DNA of 64,000 nt from Rhabditoides inermis. Lineage: Eukaryota > Nematoda > Chromadorea > Rhabditida > Rhabditidae. Location of the stretch: contig CAWZYM010000087.1 in NCBI GenBank assembly GCA_963966185.1, positions 1,046,001-1,110,000 on the forward strand. The letters run 5' to 3'. Position 1 is the first letter of the stretch, and every line of letters starts with the position of its first letter. Under the pieces are notes generated by a model that was not told where the DNA came from, made no database searches, and was given only the letters and a program-made list of their open reading frames with translations. A program made the translations under genes and the position numbers. Of the stretch, positions 47,176-64,000 are shown piece after piece.

Positions 47176-47847
47176 TTACTGTGCCTCGGCCTTGCACTTG
47201 CTGGCTTCATGGGCGGCCTCGAGTTTGGCCCACGGATTCTGCGACATTGCCGGCAGGATCCAGTCGCGCGCGTTGAACGGCTCCTGCGACGACAATATGA
47301 GGTACGGTAATGGAGTACGGTATGGTGAACTTACATTGTCGTTGCAGTGTCCGCCACCGCGGCCGCCACCTCCACGACCGCGTCCCCTGCCGCCGCCGCC
47401 CCGGAAGTTGTTGTGTTGCTGGTAACCGCCTCCTCCCCTGGGCTGCCATCCTCCTCGATGAGGTGCTCCTCCACCTCCCCCACCGCCGCGAGGCTGCCAT
47501 CCCTGTTGCTGACCGCCCCGGCCGCCGCCGCCCCTCCACTGACCCCTGCCCCTGCCGCCGAATTCGGTCGGCAACTGATCCCCGCCGAACGGCGACGAGA
47601 AGTTGTTCTGCGGCGGGCCGTTCCATCCGCCGCCGCCGCCGCGCCAACCGCCTATATTGCGGTATTTTGTAACTGTCAAGATGGATTGAGGTATGTTGTA
47701 TATATGTTGTCGTATGCAATGTGTGAAATGGGGGAAATGGTTGCACGGACCTCTGCCTCCGCGCTGGTTGAAGCCGCGTCCTCCTCCGCCGCCTCCACGC
47801 GCCGGCCCCGGAGCCATGTCCGCATTGAAATCGGAGCCGTAGCTCAT
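47176..47847 (-). CDS. RGG/glycine-rich protein with MPLKIP (TTDN1)-like C-terminus
   Basis: Three exons: 47751-47847, 47335-~47651 and 47176-47283. The body is dense in Gly, Arg, Gln and Trp (GRGQWRGGGGRGG, GWQPRGGGGYQQHNNF), an RGG-type low-complexity RNA-binding or condensate-forming region. The last exon reads EPFNARDWILPAMSQNPWAK followed by LEAAHE. That tail recalls the conserved MPLKIP/TTDN1 ending YFKPSMLEDPWAGLE, whose human form is also Gly/Arg/Pro-rich upstream and is linked to lariat debranching and transcription. The acceptor of exon 2 could be ATATAG at 47652 or GACAG slightly upstream; both keep frame. AATAAA on the minus strand lies at 47086-47091. The RNA-binding character is secure; the family call is tentative. 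Confidence 0.72.
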   Translation of the reverse strand: MSYGSDFNADMAPGPARGGGGGGRGFNQRGGRGPCNHFPHFTHCIRQHIYNIPQSILTVTKYRNIGGWRGGGGGWNGPPQNNFSSPFGGDQLPTEFGGRGRGQWRGGGGRGGQQQGWQPRGGGGGGGAPHRGGWQPRGGGGYQQHNNFRGGGGRGRGRGGGGRGGGHCNDNVSSPYRTPLPYLILSSQEPFNARDWILPAMSQNPWAKLEAAHEASKCKAEAQ

Positions 47848-48561
47848 CTACAAGGAGTAAATATGACGTCATAATAATGCTTTTTAAAATTAACATAAAA
47901 TAAACAAGCATCATGCGCAAAAAAACGGCGATCAGCTGATTTTTGAAAATGTTCGTTTTTGCGAAATTTAGCGATGCATGCCAATCGCGATGGGACCATT
48001 TGTCGGTGGGTGTAAGCGGAACGCGCGAGTTTTGAATTTTCGAGTGTCTTGTGTGGTGGAGTGAATGGAAGTGTAATGGGTTTTCACGTGAATGTTTTCG
48101 ATTGGAGAAGAGAGAGAGTGGGATTTGTGGAAGAAAAACAAATGTGTGACAAATGTGTCAGTGGCGTCTTGCAGTCACGTTGTCGAGGCGCTGCAAGTGA
48201 TACGTTTCAGCATTTATTCCTGAATATTTTCTCTGCTCTTCGGTTCATCGGCTTACCGTCTTTGCATATCTATGTTTTTGCAATGCACAGAATCACGTGT
48301 TATCTATGTGGGGCGATTCCCCATTCTCACCTATCGCATCCTTGCCATCTGCAAGTCCTTCCTTGTCTCACTGTTCTTTTCTTGTGTTTGTTTGTTGCTC
48401 CATGTTGGATGTAACATATTGATCTTCCACGATATCTGTTGCGTTTGTCGCATTGATTTCTTTCCGCGAACTGTCTGAGATCTTTTATCACTTGCAATCG
48501 CGTGTTATGCCGGGTCGCGCTATTGACTGCACTTGCATTGTCTACAGTTCCCTTGTTCAGA
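47848..48561. other. Divergent promoter region of MPLKIP-like gene and mpc-1
   Basis: 714 bp between two divergent start codons, with no supported exon. CTTGTTCAG ends one base before the mpc-1 start codon, so an outron or 5' UTR intron is likely. Confidence 0.5.
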
Positions 48562-49850
48562 ATGGCGTCCCGGTCAGTCAACGCCGTCACCGCCTACTTC
48601 AAACGGCACTCGGCCAAGGTGGGAACGGCATTGATTGATTGATTGATTATTTGATTAGGGAGAGAGAGCGAGAGGGAGGGAGAGAGAGAGAGAGAAACGC
48701 TTGCAGGAGTGGCGCGACTACTTTCTCTCTACACACTTCTGGGGTCCGGTGGCCAACTGGGGTCTGCCGCTGGCTGCCCTCGCTGATCTCAAGGTGGGAG
48801 GTGTTCACTTGATTCATAAATTGCCGGTAGTTCTATCAGCTGATTGCTACGACTGTTTTATCGAAACTGTTGTTATCATCATCTCGTTGTTATAGTCTTC
48901 TTTTATAGTTGATTGGTGGCGCTCGAAACAGCTGATTGATGTCGAAACCGTTTGCATTGATTCTCTCTTGTCCTCTCTTTCACGCGTTCTGTGTTGTATG
49001 GTATGCACATGTACTTACATGGTGATTCCATGTGAGAAAGGTTTTAAAATGTTGTTTCTATTGTGCTGATGTAAAAGCGACAAAACATGAAAGAAACACG
49101 CACAGACTTATCACACACCAGGTCGATCAATACAGTGACACGCGCGGTATCACTCGAGGGCGCGAAGTGAACGATACTACGGTATAGCGTTGGTAGTGTC
49201 TTGCATGGAGGATCAGCCGTGTCTTTTCGAATTTTTCTCGTCTTCAAGAGAGAAGGGTCACACGGAAAACTGTTTTTCATATTAGCGATCTCTGGCCTGA
49301 CAACATGACATTTTCGTGATACTCATATTTCAAAGTTGTTAGTCTTCATTTCCCATTTCTGTTCTGCCTGTTGCAGAAGAACCCGGATATCCCTTTCCAC
49401 GCACTCTTGTTCACGATTCTCGATAGAATCGTTTAAGTTTTCATTAGTGTGCTGCCCGGTTGCAAAAGATGGCTCGAGATGAACATTCTGACTGTGATTC
49501 CATTGCAGAAGAATCCGGACATGATCTCGGGTAACATGACGGGGGCGCTGACCGTCTACTCGGCCGTGTTCATGCGGTTCGCGTGGCACGTGCAGCCGAG
49601 AAACCTGCTCCTCTTCGGATGCCACCTCGTCAACTTCTCCGCACAGAGCGCACAGGTGAGAGGGGAGGGGAGGGAGGTGTGATCAGTGATATGGAATCCT
49701 TCGATTAGTCGTTTCACTGCGCAGAGCGCACAGTGAGAGTTAAAGAGGATGTGACCACCGTAATCAGTAATCAATAGTGTGATCCGATGGTGAGTGTAAC
49801 CTAGACGGACATGTGAGGTATGTGGGGATCGAGAGAGATGAAGATAAGTC

Positions 49851-49921
<71 letters not shown>

Positions 49922-50032
49922 TGCGTATTTCAGATGGGTCGGTTCTTCAATCACAACTACCTGCATATTGTGGAGGATCCGATCGCAAAGGCGGACCGCC
50001 TCAAGGAGGAGGCCCAACACAAACAACACTAG
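48562..50032 (+). CDS. mpc-1: Mitochondrial pyruvate carrier subunit 1 (MPC1)
   Basis: Inner-membrane subunit that forms a heterodimer with MPC2 to import pyruvate into the mitochondrial matrix. Four exons (48562-48618, 48707-48793, 49509-49655, 49934-50032), all phase 0, give 129 residues, slightly longer than typical ~110-residue MPC1 because of the C-terminal tail. Diagnostic segments are [59 protein letters not shown] and [19 protein letters not shown]. These are the amphipathic N-terminal helix and the membrane helices of the family. The start is preceded by TTGTTCAGA, a probable spliced-leader site. Intron 3 contains a (GA)n tract at 49857-49919. Imperfect copies of the exon 3 borders lie in both flanking introns. 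Confidence 0.95.
49857..49919. repeat. (GA)n microsatellite in mpc-1 intron 3
   Basis: About 31 uninterrupted GA dinucleotides ending 14 bp before the acceptor TATTTCAG of the last mpc-1 exon. It replaces the usual pyrimidine-rich region with purines. Confidence 0.97.
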
Positions 50033-50771
50033 GGCCCGCCCACTCTAGCCCCGCCCCTTTGCCATTCCCCCCGGTGTCCATGCCAAGGTCACTGTAGGTT
50101 ATACGATTGACTTGACCGTTTTTCACTAGTATGCGTTTTCGGGTAACTTTTGCATGCGTACAAGAGGAGAGAATTTTATTTGAATATATAATGTATTGGA
50201 GATAAATTGTGTACTTTGCACTTGTAATGTGATATTCTACGGTAGGTTAGTGCTATTGTGTGTATTGATAAGGAAGAAGTCGAGGTTGCAGCGGAGGCGA
50301 GACTCGATTATGTTAATTGAAAAAAAAAACATTATACGATACGAAAATACACAACCCGTCGATCCTTCTGAGAACCAGTGCGTTTTAGTAGGTCTTAGTT
50401 TGCCAGTCTGTTTTCTAATTGAGTGGAAAGTGAGGGAATGTTCACAATGACACATGTTCTGAGTGACTCGCAGTTATATGCGTCCATTGCAATCATACTC
50501 GATGCTCGCCCCATCCGGAAATTGCACTACTGTCGGAAACAGGCGAGGGGCGGAAAGAGGTGGAGGGGGGAAATGAGCGCTGCACGTCTATGAGTGCAGT
50601 CGGCGCGTCCACCTAGGTTCAGCAGCACCCACCGTTTTGTCACTGATCTCGTGTTTTGACTTTCGGATTACGGAGGCTCTCGCGCTTGAGCGATAGCGAC
50701 CACTCTACCGCACACTTGGAAGCATTCGACTGTTCAAGCGATTCCGGCACAGCAGACTCGCGTGTGCAGAA
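50033..50771. other. Intergenic spacer
   Basis: 739 bp between mpc-1 and the next plus-strand gene. The first ~430 bp are AT-rich 3' flank. From 50530 the sequence is GC-richer and probably promoter or leader. No further gene seen. Confidence 0.5.
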
Positions 50772-51273
50772 ATGCGCTACTGTTGGCGCAGCAGCGGCGT
50801 CGACCCGAAGAGGGTGGAGGAGGCGCGCGGCGGCGGCGGCGGCACGTCTTCTGTCCGACACGGCATCGCCGCCGTTCCAGTGTCGGGCAAGGTGGGCCAT
50901 CGAGATGTCGTGGTGTCCAGTGATACTCCCTGATTACTAGAAACGTGCCAGGTATTGATTGATATGATTGATTATCGATTGATTTCAGTGGGACTACTCC
51001 CTGCCGCGAAGCGCCAGTCCGCACTACGAACCGGATTCGATGAAGAGGCTGATAAAGCCGCTGGTGTGCTGTTGCTGTCCGCATCTCGACTGGCGGTGAG
51101 TACGATAGCTACAGTAACCCTCGGTACTATACCGTAATCCTAGGTCGGAGCGGTGCCGGCGTTGGCTGGCGACCGGTGGCCTGATCGTCGCTCTCACGCT
51201 CCTCTTCTTTGTCGTTTGCGTTCTCGTCTACTTCAAGGAGCAAAAGAACGACGACAACCGGATTCGACAGTGA
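50772..51273 (+). CDS. Small single-pass membrane protein with Cys cluster, unrecognised
   Basis: Three exons (50772-50891, 50989-51095, 51144-51273) give 118 residues with consistent phases. The N-terminal part contains a Gly run (RGGGGGTSSVRHG) and a YSLPRSASPHYEPD segment. A juxtamembrane cluster VCCCCPHLDW looks like a palmitoylation site. The single helix is LIVALTLLFFVVCVLVYF, followed by a charged C-terminal tail (KEQKNDDNRIRQ). Positive residues (RSERCRRW) precede the helix. The frame upstream of 50772 is open in a GC-rich region, so an earlier start or additional 5' exon cannot be excluded. AATAAA at 51391-51396 is a plausible poly(A) signal. No family recognised. Confidence 0.6.
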
Positions 51274-51518
51274 CGTCACGGGTCTCCCAACATAGGCGCC
51301 AATTCAAATAATAGTGATGTTTCAAATCGTACTTTGTTGTTTGCTCGTCTCAAAAACGCCACTTCGAAAATCGCTTTATTCCCGACTTTTAATAAACACG
51401 ACACGTGGCGACGCGACACACAGTAATCGAGCGACAAGAACATGACAAGTAAACGTTGACTACTTAAATGGGCATAGAGAAGGGGCGGAAGGGGCGTGGC
51501 CAGAGGGGGCGTGTCCGT

Positions 51519-51767
51519 CTACTTCTTCCTCTTGGCGTGGCGGACGCGCTCGCGGGACATGCTGCGCGAGCAGTGAATATGAACGTAGAAGAGAACCAGA
51601 CCGAGCACCAGACCGATCGGGGCACAGATGGTGAACAGACGGGCGAACTGCAAGGGGGGGGGGGGGTGAGAGGGAGGGAGAGGGAGGGAGGGGGAGGGGG
51701 AGAGGGAGGGAGGTTAGCAGGAGGGACGCACCTCGCCGGAGACCTCGCCGTTATCGCCCACGGGCAT
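51519..51767 (-). CDS. 54-residue single-helix membrane protein, unrecognised
   Basis: Two exons (51732-51767, 51519-51647) joined in phase 0 by GAG|GTGCGT and CTTGCAG, 54 residues. A short acidic N-terminus (MPVGDNGEVSGE) precedes one helix (LFTICAPIGLVLGLVLFYV) and a strongly basic tail (SMSRERVRHAKRKK), suggesting an N-out/C-in micro-membrane protein. The intron carries a poly-G/GGGA run (51656-51715). A TATA box lies ~45 bp upstream of the start. AATAAA on the minus strand is at 51375-51380. Micropeptides of this size have few comparators; no family recognised. Its TATA, splice sites, stop and poly(A) signal are all consistent. Confidence 0.6.
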
Positions 51768-51808
51768 GTTGGCGGGAGTGTGTGACGGAATGTCGACTGG
51801 CAGGCCGG

Positions 51809-51816
51809 CTTATATG
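51809..51816 (-). promoter_or_regulatory. TATA box of the 54-residue gene
   Basis: GCATATAAG on the minus strand (plus-strand CTTATATGC), about 45 bp upstream of the start codon at 51767. The region between is GC-rich and free of upstream ATGs. Confidence 0.5.
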
Positions 51817-52352
51817 CGGCCACGAGTGGCGGCAGGCTAATGAAGGTGCGCATGCTGATTTCTGTTCATTCCCACGGTGCGCGGCGGAGCGAGCGGTTGC
51901 TGTCGCAGCTCGCCGCAAGTTCGCAATCATTATCATGACAAGGACACGTAGAAAACGAAATCACTCATAAGAACCAATATGGTTGTACGTTTTTTGCGCC
52001 TCGTGGCGTAGGGGGCTTATGGTATGGCGCAAGGAATATGGTTCACTATTCGGGCGCATTCACAGAGGAGTATATGGAGTATGGTCTGGGCAAAGGCGCA
52101 GGGTTTGCTAGCAAAATGGAGAGTAGGTGGTAATGTTCTAAACACTGTATATGCCGTACTGTATGAATAATAGATCCGATCGCTGTGTCTGTGTGCATAA
52201 CATAGTGTTTTCTTTTGCACTTTGCCATTATATGTTCGTTTAGCGTTTGTAAACATGTCAAAACTGTTGTTCTAATATCTGAACTTGCTTACAATGTATG
52301 TTTACCCTACACACCCGTAAAATGAATTCAATGGAATTTGGCAAAACGTTAT
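51817..52352. other. Intergenic region
   Basis: Sequence upstream of the small membrane gene and around the tRNA. Only short frames; nothing further recognised. Confidence 0.5.
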
Positions 52353-52423
52353 GCGTCTGGAGGGAATCGAACCCCCGTCGAATGCTTGGAAGGCATCCAT
52401 GCTGACCATTACACCACAGACGC
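52353..52423 (-). tRNA. tRNA-Gly, anticodon UCC
   Basis: 71-nt cloverleaf on the minus strand. The acceptor stem GCGTCTG pairs with CAGACGC. The D arm follows (TGGTGTAATGGTCAGCA, the internal A box), then anticodon loop CTTCCAA with anticodon TCC at 52388-52390, and the T arm GGGGGTTCGATTCCCTC (B box GGTTCGATTCC). No intron. The sequence closely resembles animal tRNA-Gly(UCC). Transcribed by RNA polymerase III. Confidence 0.96.
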
Positions 52424-54150
52424 GGATGTTTCAAAGCGGGCCGGATGGCGGGACACTACGCGAGCGATCCTATCTCGTTGATCCATTCTATAGGGCATCC
52501 CCCCGTTCATCGTACGGCAGTCATTTCTCCGAATGTTTACTAGACAGCATTTGAGGCATCAATTGACCGTTATCGGCAAAACGCACAACTCGCGCGCTTC
52601 GCGGTCTCTTTTTAGGGAAATGAGGGTCATTTGCAAGTCTAATGAAGCAGAGTTCTCCATCTTCTAAAGTTAATTACTCCATTCAGAATTAAGCAATCTT
52701 CACAAAATTTCGATATGTGATGGGTATCAGTAGTTCTCATCGATCTCTAGTGTTCGATTTTTGATTTTCTCGTCCGTTTTCTAATTACAGTCCAAAAACC
52801 TCGATTTTGACTCGATTTCCAATGGGAAAGCTCCGAAACTTAATTACTCTCTTCAAACTTATCGCACAGCGCCCAGTTTTCTGGAGAAGATGCCCAGATA
52901 GAATGGTCAGAGATCTCTAGTGCTCGATTTTTCGATTTCCGTCATTTTTACCATGTTTGACCACAAAAACATACAATCGGGGCAAATTTGCATAAAATTC
53001 TCGTCTGTCTGGCGAGCCAGCGATATTGCCGTACGCTGAAAGGGGGGAATGGCCTATATACGATTCCACGAAAACAATAGTGATTCATCGTCACAATGAC
53101 TCTTTTTTTAAGTACTCGGTGGACGAAGGGTTTTGTGTGACAGAGAGAAGAAGAGAGGGAAGTGAGTCACAAAAGCTCACGACTTCACGAATCACGAGGT
53201 TCGAACAATTGTCGCGAGCTTTACGTTCAGAGAGCAAGTGAGTGATACTTGAGACTTGAACCAAACAGGAGGAAAGTATATAACAACGCCTCGGGCAGGA
53301 AAAGTACTTCTTTGTTTTTTTATGTTACAGTAGTTACAGTCACTCTGATACTTTTAACTATCTATCAGGTTATTTGGTGGGTTGCTCTGATTACGATCTA
53401 TTCAAAACGAAAATGAACAGGAGAACAGGCTTGTAACTCAACACTAGATATACCACAGCATAGGTAGGGAAAGGAGTGATTTGTGATCGTGTCTCTTTTG
53501 ACTTGACTAGACGCAACGAACGGATATTTTCACTGAGCTAAAAATACGCCAGCTTGATCCACTCGCATATCTTTTTGATCGACTCGGCGAGATCCGAGAT
53601 ATGATGCTGTCAAATCGCGTCGTCATCGTCTATATCTGTAGCCATCTGACCCGGCAAGTGAGAGAAGGGGAAGGGAGAGGGACAGAGTGCTTTGCATGTT
53701 CTTATGTCACTCTTTTTCCACGCTGCGAGAGAGTGGGGAGAGATCATGCGAATCCGAGAGAGCGCAGGCTTGAAGGGAGGTCTCCATGCCTGTGTAAGAA
53801 TGCCCGCAGGCACTCTCTCACTCACTCTCACTCACTCGGTCTTATCACAAGTGAGTTTGGCTGCTACTCGTTTCACTGCCAGACGAGCTGTACTGTCGTT
53901 GATCTTTTCATAGATGGTGACCAGAACAGTTCTTATGAATTTGGAACACTCATTGTCATTGATTTGAGAACGTAATCTCGTAATCAAGTAGGAAAGAAGC
54001 GTATCTTGTGACTTTGAATAAACTTTATATCTGTGTTCAAGAAATGTGAGGAAGTGACGAAAAATGTGGGAATCACTTGTCGGATACACTGGTCTTGTTT
54101 CTTTTCCTGATAGGGACGGCTTGAGAGATTAAGTGCGCGCGTGCCGTTTG

Positions 54151-54201
<51 letters not shown>

Positions 54202-54632
54202 CACTTCCTGGTCCCTCCCCATATCCACGTGATCCATACGCGCTCTCATCCAGGAAACTCTATATCCGAAAGTATGAGACACTCGAAATCCTCCCAACCA
54301 CAATAACCCCGCCCCTATGTCTCTCTACATCCTCATTGTATCTTCCCGAGAGTAATCCGAACGAAGCTTGTGTTTTGTGTTTTCGCCCTCTCATAGTTTC
54401 TCTCGAGGTGCCTTGTTTTGCGGAGATCGAGTTACTGTGAACAATTCTTTTGAACTTTTGAAAATCCATTCTTCGTTTCTTCATTTTGACATCCTTCTCA
54501 GAATCGCGTTTCATATTCATACGTAATACGTTTCTGATTGTTCGAGATTACGGATTACGGTGTCTTACTGTAATTTCAGGATTGTTTGAGATTACGGTAT
54601 CTTGTATCTAACTACTGTAGTTTCAGTTGAGA
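52424..54632. other. Gene-poor interval with a degenerate ~170-bp duplication
   Basis: About 2.2 kb without a supported gene. Two diverged copies of a segment containing TTAATTACT and GATCTCTAGTG(T/C)TCGATTTTT lie at about 52665-52770 and 52838-52940. A CT microsatellite is at 54154-54196. TACGGAT/TACGGTA motifs occur just upstream of the next gene (54548-54605). Confidence 0.5.
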
Positions 54633-61335
<6,703 letters not shown>

Positions 61336-62219
61336 ATGACGTCACTATCTGTAGATGAAGTCACGCCTTCGTGGGTGGTCCCGCTATTAGGTCGTTTACC
61401 GTTCCTTTTCTTTCGCACGATCTTCTGTTTCAAGTAACAAGTCTCTGTCTCAAACTCAATGTCTTAGTTGTTCCTGTGATCTTCGCTATTTATAGTTCCC
61501 ATAGTCCACATACCGTAGCCATATCCATATATACAGTAACCCCAGTGTGCCCACTAAAACATATTGATCAAAACTCCCCTGTGAAATGCCGGTGTCTCAC
61601 ATTTGTAACATGTTTGTTATTGACTAGAGCCGATATATTGTTGTTCATATATAAATAGTTTTATCACGAAATTCAATAAATCAATATCGATCAATATCAC
61701 ACGTAGTTGAATCGAGGAATGCTACAATTGAGCCTATCACTCTCTTTCTCCGAACGAAACCAACGAAACCAGATCATTGTCACACACACAAAAACGCGCA
61801 ATTTCGCAGCGCGCAGAAGAAAAAAATGGGATATGTGGGTCTTGGGAGCATAATCAACAGATACAGACGAGGAAAACACACAATCATCACAGAATCACGG
61901 TTTTGTAAAATATATAGGATAGGGAATAGATGAGCCCCGCGCGCCAAGTGGTTGGCTCATCAAATGGGGCGGCGGGTCTCACCCACTGTGGTGAACAGCC
62001 TCTTTGAGACAGACTGGATCACCTCAAACTCTTCCGCATCACCAAAGCGTTTCAATTAGACCTAACACTAAGAGACAAATCACATCAGATACAGAGACTA
62101 CAATAAGTTGAAGGTGTCAATACTAATCACAGTTCGCAAGTCTCTGGATCACTCTAATGACGACAATAGTCGAACAAACATCACAGCACTAATATGGACA
62201 AGATTACGAGTGCGCGATG
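61336..62219. other. Convergent intergenic region
   Basis: About 880 bp between converging genes, with the plus-strand AATAAA at 61675-61680. AT-rich; no additional gene or repeat recognised. Confidence 0.5.
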
Positions 62220-62655
62220 TCACTTTGCTTGCCTGTAGGGATGCGGCCGGGTGGATGATCGGGTGGCGCGCTTGTCTCCAGGAACGGTGGCGGGAGGGGA
62301 GGGGGGAGTGTCTCTGGGAGGAGAAGGGAGAGGGAGATTGGACAGGTGGGACAGGTCCCGCGGCGACTCCTCGTCCGACGCTGGCGAGTCGCGACGCTGC
62401 AGCGCGCTGCAAGTGGAGATACGTTACGATACGTTTCCAGACGATACGTTTTTGAGCTAGTCCTCTCCTCATAGTCCTCATTGCATGACGGAATCGTGAA
62501 TCGACTTGATAAACAACAAACACCAACGTTCCCTTCTTTTTTAGGTTTAATGAAATAGTAGACTCGCTACATTGTTGAATGGATAACTTCCGGTGTGGAA
62601 ACCTACGGTAGCTGCTATCTGCTGTGATCATCTAAACGACTTTCCCCAAATGGCC

Positions 62656-62698
<43 letters not shown>

Positions 62699-63434
62699 CC
62701 AGTAACAATCCAGTTTCCTAATAGGATCAGCCAGTGACTACAGCAACACATTCCGAGAGGGTCGATAGTCGAATCACTAGCAGGTCAGTCTATTCGAAAC
62801 AACCGAATAGCGAGAATCGAAGACGTTTCGAAGAGCTCGTTTGAGGGGACTGACCACACCATTACGTACACCATAAAGTGACCAACTTCAAATAGATAAC
62901 TAGAACTAGCGGCAAAACTGATAAATAAAGATCTGACTCGAGAACCAGCTGATTAAACAACCAAACAATCAATAATCAATCGATACTTCACTCACTTGAG
63001 AACGAGCTGGTACTGCTGGAGGAGGATCTCGAACTTCTCGTAGACCGAGGCCAGCTGGAAGTCGATCCGCGCGAGTTCGTCGAACACCGCGGTCTGCGGG
63101 TCCTGCAACGAATGTGTGAGTACGGTAGAGAGACACGGTTCGTCGTCAGTCTTCGGGATGTATGGACAACCCTTTGGAACACTTCGGATTGGGGACAGAT
63201 ACTGTTCACAAAAGATTCGATAAAAGTTGTGTGGCACGAATCTTCTACCCGTACTTTTCACCTTACATACGCTAGCGAACAAACTGTAAATAGTTTCCAA
63301 CTTCTATCAGAGTGTGAATCGTGTTCCTCAACTGCAGTTGCCCAACGAATCACACAAATCAATCAATAAAACAACCAATAAAACAATAAAACAATACTCA
63401 CCACGGGAGTGTCGGTGTCGCTGGCTCGCTGCAT
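62220..63434 (-). CDS. Small helical/proline-rich protein, unrecognised
   Basis: Three exons (63402-63434, 62996-63102, 62220-62406) give 108 residues with consistent phases. The N-terminal part is a predicted amphipathic helix (AVFDELARIDFQLASVYEKF then EILLQQYQLVLNAL) with coiled-coil character. It is followed by a Ser/Pro-rich acidic stretch (QRRDSPASDEESPRD) with likely proline-directed phosphorylation sites, a proline-rich segment (LPLPSPPRDTPPSPPATVP) and a basic tail (RSSTRPHPYRQAK). The frame is open upstream of 63434 through a CT-rich run to another ATG near 63553, so a longer N-terminus is possible. A CT microsatellite (62658-62695) lies in the second intron. No family recognised; an adaptor or complex subunit is a guess. 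Confidence 0.6.
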
Positions 63435-64000
63435 TTGTATGGAGTGAGTTGTGGGAGGGAGTGAGAGGGAGAGTGAGATTGAGAGTGAGAGGCTCGGTTG
63501 CCACGGCAGCGGTGGCTTACGGTACGGGGCAGCCGGCTGCAATCGCGACATTAGAAGCTCATCATCGTCCTTATAAGCCGCGACAAATAAGGTATTAGCC
63601 GGCGGCGTAATTAGCCGGACAGGTGAGGATCGGGGCAGGTAATTGGAATGCAACATATCTGATACGGCTAGACGCAGCGTATCGCGTATGTGACGTCATG
63701 GTACGAGGTAGAAGGAGCAGCGATTAGATACAGTAAGATGAAAGAGAAAGAGACAGCGGACAAAGTGGTGAAGAAAATGCGCGTGAGAAAATTCCGTACA
63801 GTGAGTGTGTGCGTGTAGTGAATGACCCTAGGCGAGTCTCGCACTGATTGGGATATATACCATCTCTCACTTCGAGAGGCGGGAGCCGTGGTGAGAGAGC
63901 GACCTTCAGCACGCGCAGAGTGAGAGAGTCGGCGCGAGAGAGCGTTGGTCAACAGTCGCCGGGCGAGAGAGCGCAGAGAGATGGCGATCTACCGCAATAT
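63435..64000. promoter_or_regulatory. Divergent upstream region; possible gene start at right edge
   Basis: Contains CT-rich sequence (63450-63500) and, on the plus strand, a TATA-like ATATATA at 63853-63859 followed by a GA-rich leader and an ATG at 63981 in the context GAGAGATGGCG. Only six codons remain before the window ends, so a gene beginning here cannot be judged. Confidence 0.25.

Overview
This is an animal nuclear genome window, almost certainly from a chromadorean nematode. The evidence is: introns of tens to hundreds of bases with strict GT/TTTCAG-type borders; 3' splice-like TTTCAG or TTCAG signals a few bases upstream of several start codons, as expected for spliced-leader trans-splicing; an FMRFamide-like precursor matching FLP-15; a nematode-type seven-helix chemoreceptor; and compact neighbouring genes on both strands. 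There is no bacterial, plasmid or phage content. Simple-sequence DNA (GA/CT, GGGAGA, GAGT, ATTAT, TA) is unusually abundant and fills many introns.

Layout, left to right. 1-480: a 42-bp minisatellite. 489-9497 (minus): the N-terminal ~1,070 codons of an ATR/ATL-1-like checkpoint kinase; its kinase domain lies beyond the left edge. 10026-19658 (minus): a complete p55/MPP-type MAGUK scaffold (PDZ-SH3-guanylate kinase, 561 residues by my exon model). One of its introns holds a secreted [14 protein letters not shown] gene (13226-14285); another holds a gag-only LTR retrotransposon (15168-18004). A ~250-bp divergent promoter separates it from the MRG-1/MORF4L1 chromodomain gene (19905-23096, plus). 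23682-24716 (minus) and 25668-26146 (plus): two unrecognised secreted or membrane-anchored proteins. 26.6-27.7 kb: AT-rich pentamer and CT repeats. 28433-32723 (plus): a serpentine chemoreceptor with a truncated LINE in one intron and an intron made almost wholly of GGGAGA. 32.7-37.0 kb: gene-poor repeats. 37140-40113 (minus): flp-15. 41804-45876 (plus): CDK12. 47176-47847 (minus): an RGG/Gly-rich protein with an MPLKIP/TTDN1-like tail. 48562-50032 (plus): MPC1. 50772-51273 (plus) and 51519-51767 (minus): two convergent small single-helix membrane proteins whose 3' ends appear to overlap. 52353-52423 (minus): tRNA-Gly(UCC). 54633-61335 (plus): an unrecognised ~199-residue protein with a young LTR retrotransposon (57168-60127) in an intron. 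62220-63434 (minus): a small coiled-coil/proline-rich protein.

The genes are ordinary, unrelated nuclear genes (DNA-damage signalling, cell-polarity scaffold, chromatin, transcription elongation, mitochondrial pyruvate import, neuropeptide signalling) and do not form one pathway. The less ordinary content is: (1) three recent retroelement insertions, all in introns and each with recognisable target duplications; (2) imperfect copies of exon-intron junctions inside the adjoining intron at four genes; (3) a nested Cys-repeat secreted gene apparently broken by a 7-bp tandem duplication; and (4) FLP-15 peptides ending PMRF instead of PLRF. All exon structures were read by eye from splice signals and reading frame; no alignment or search was run.
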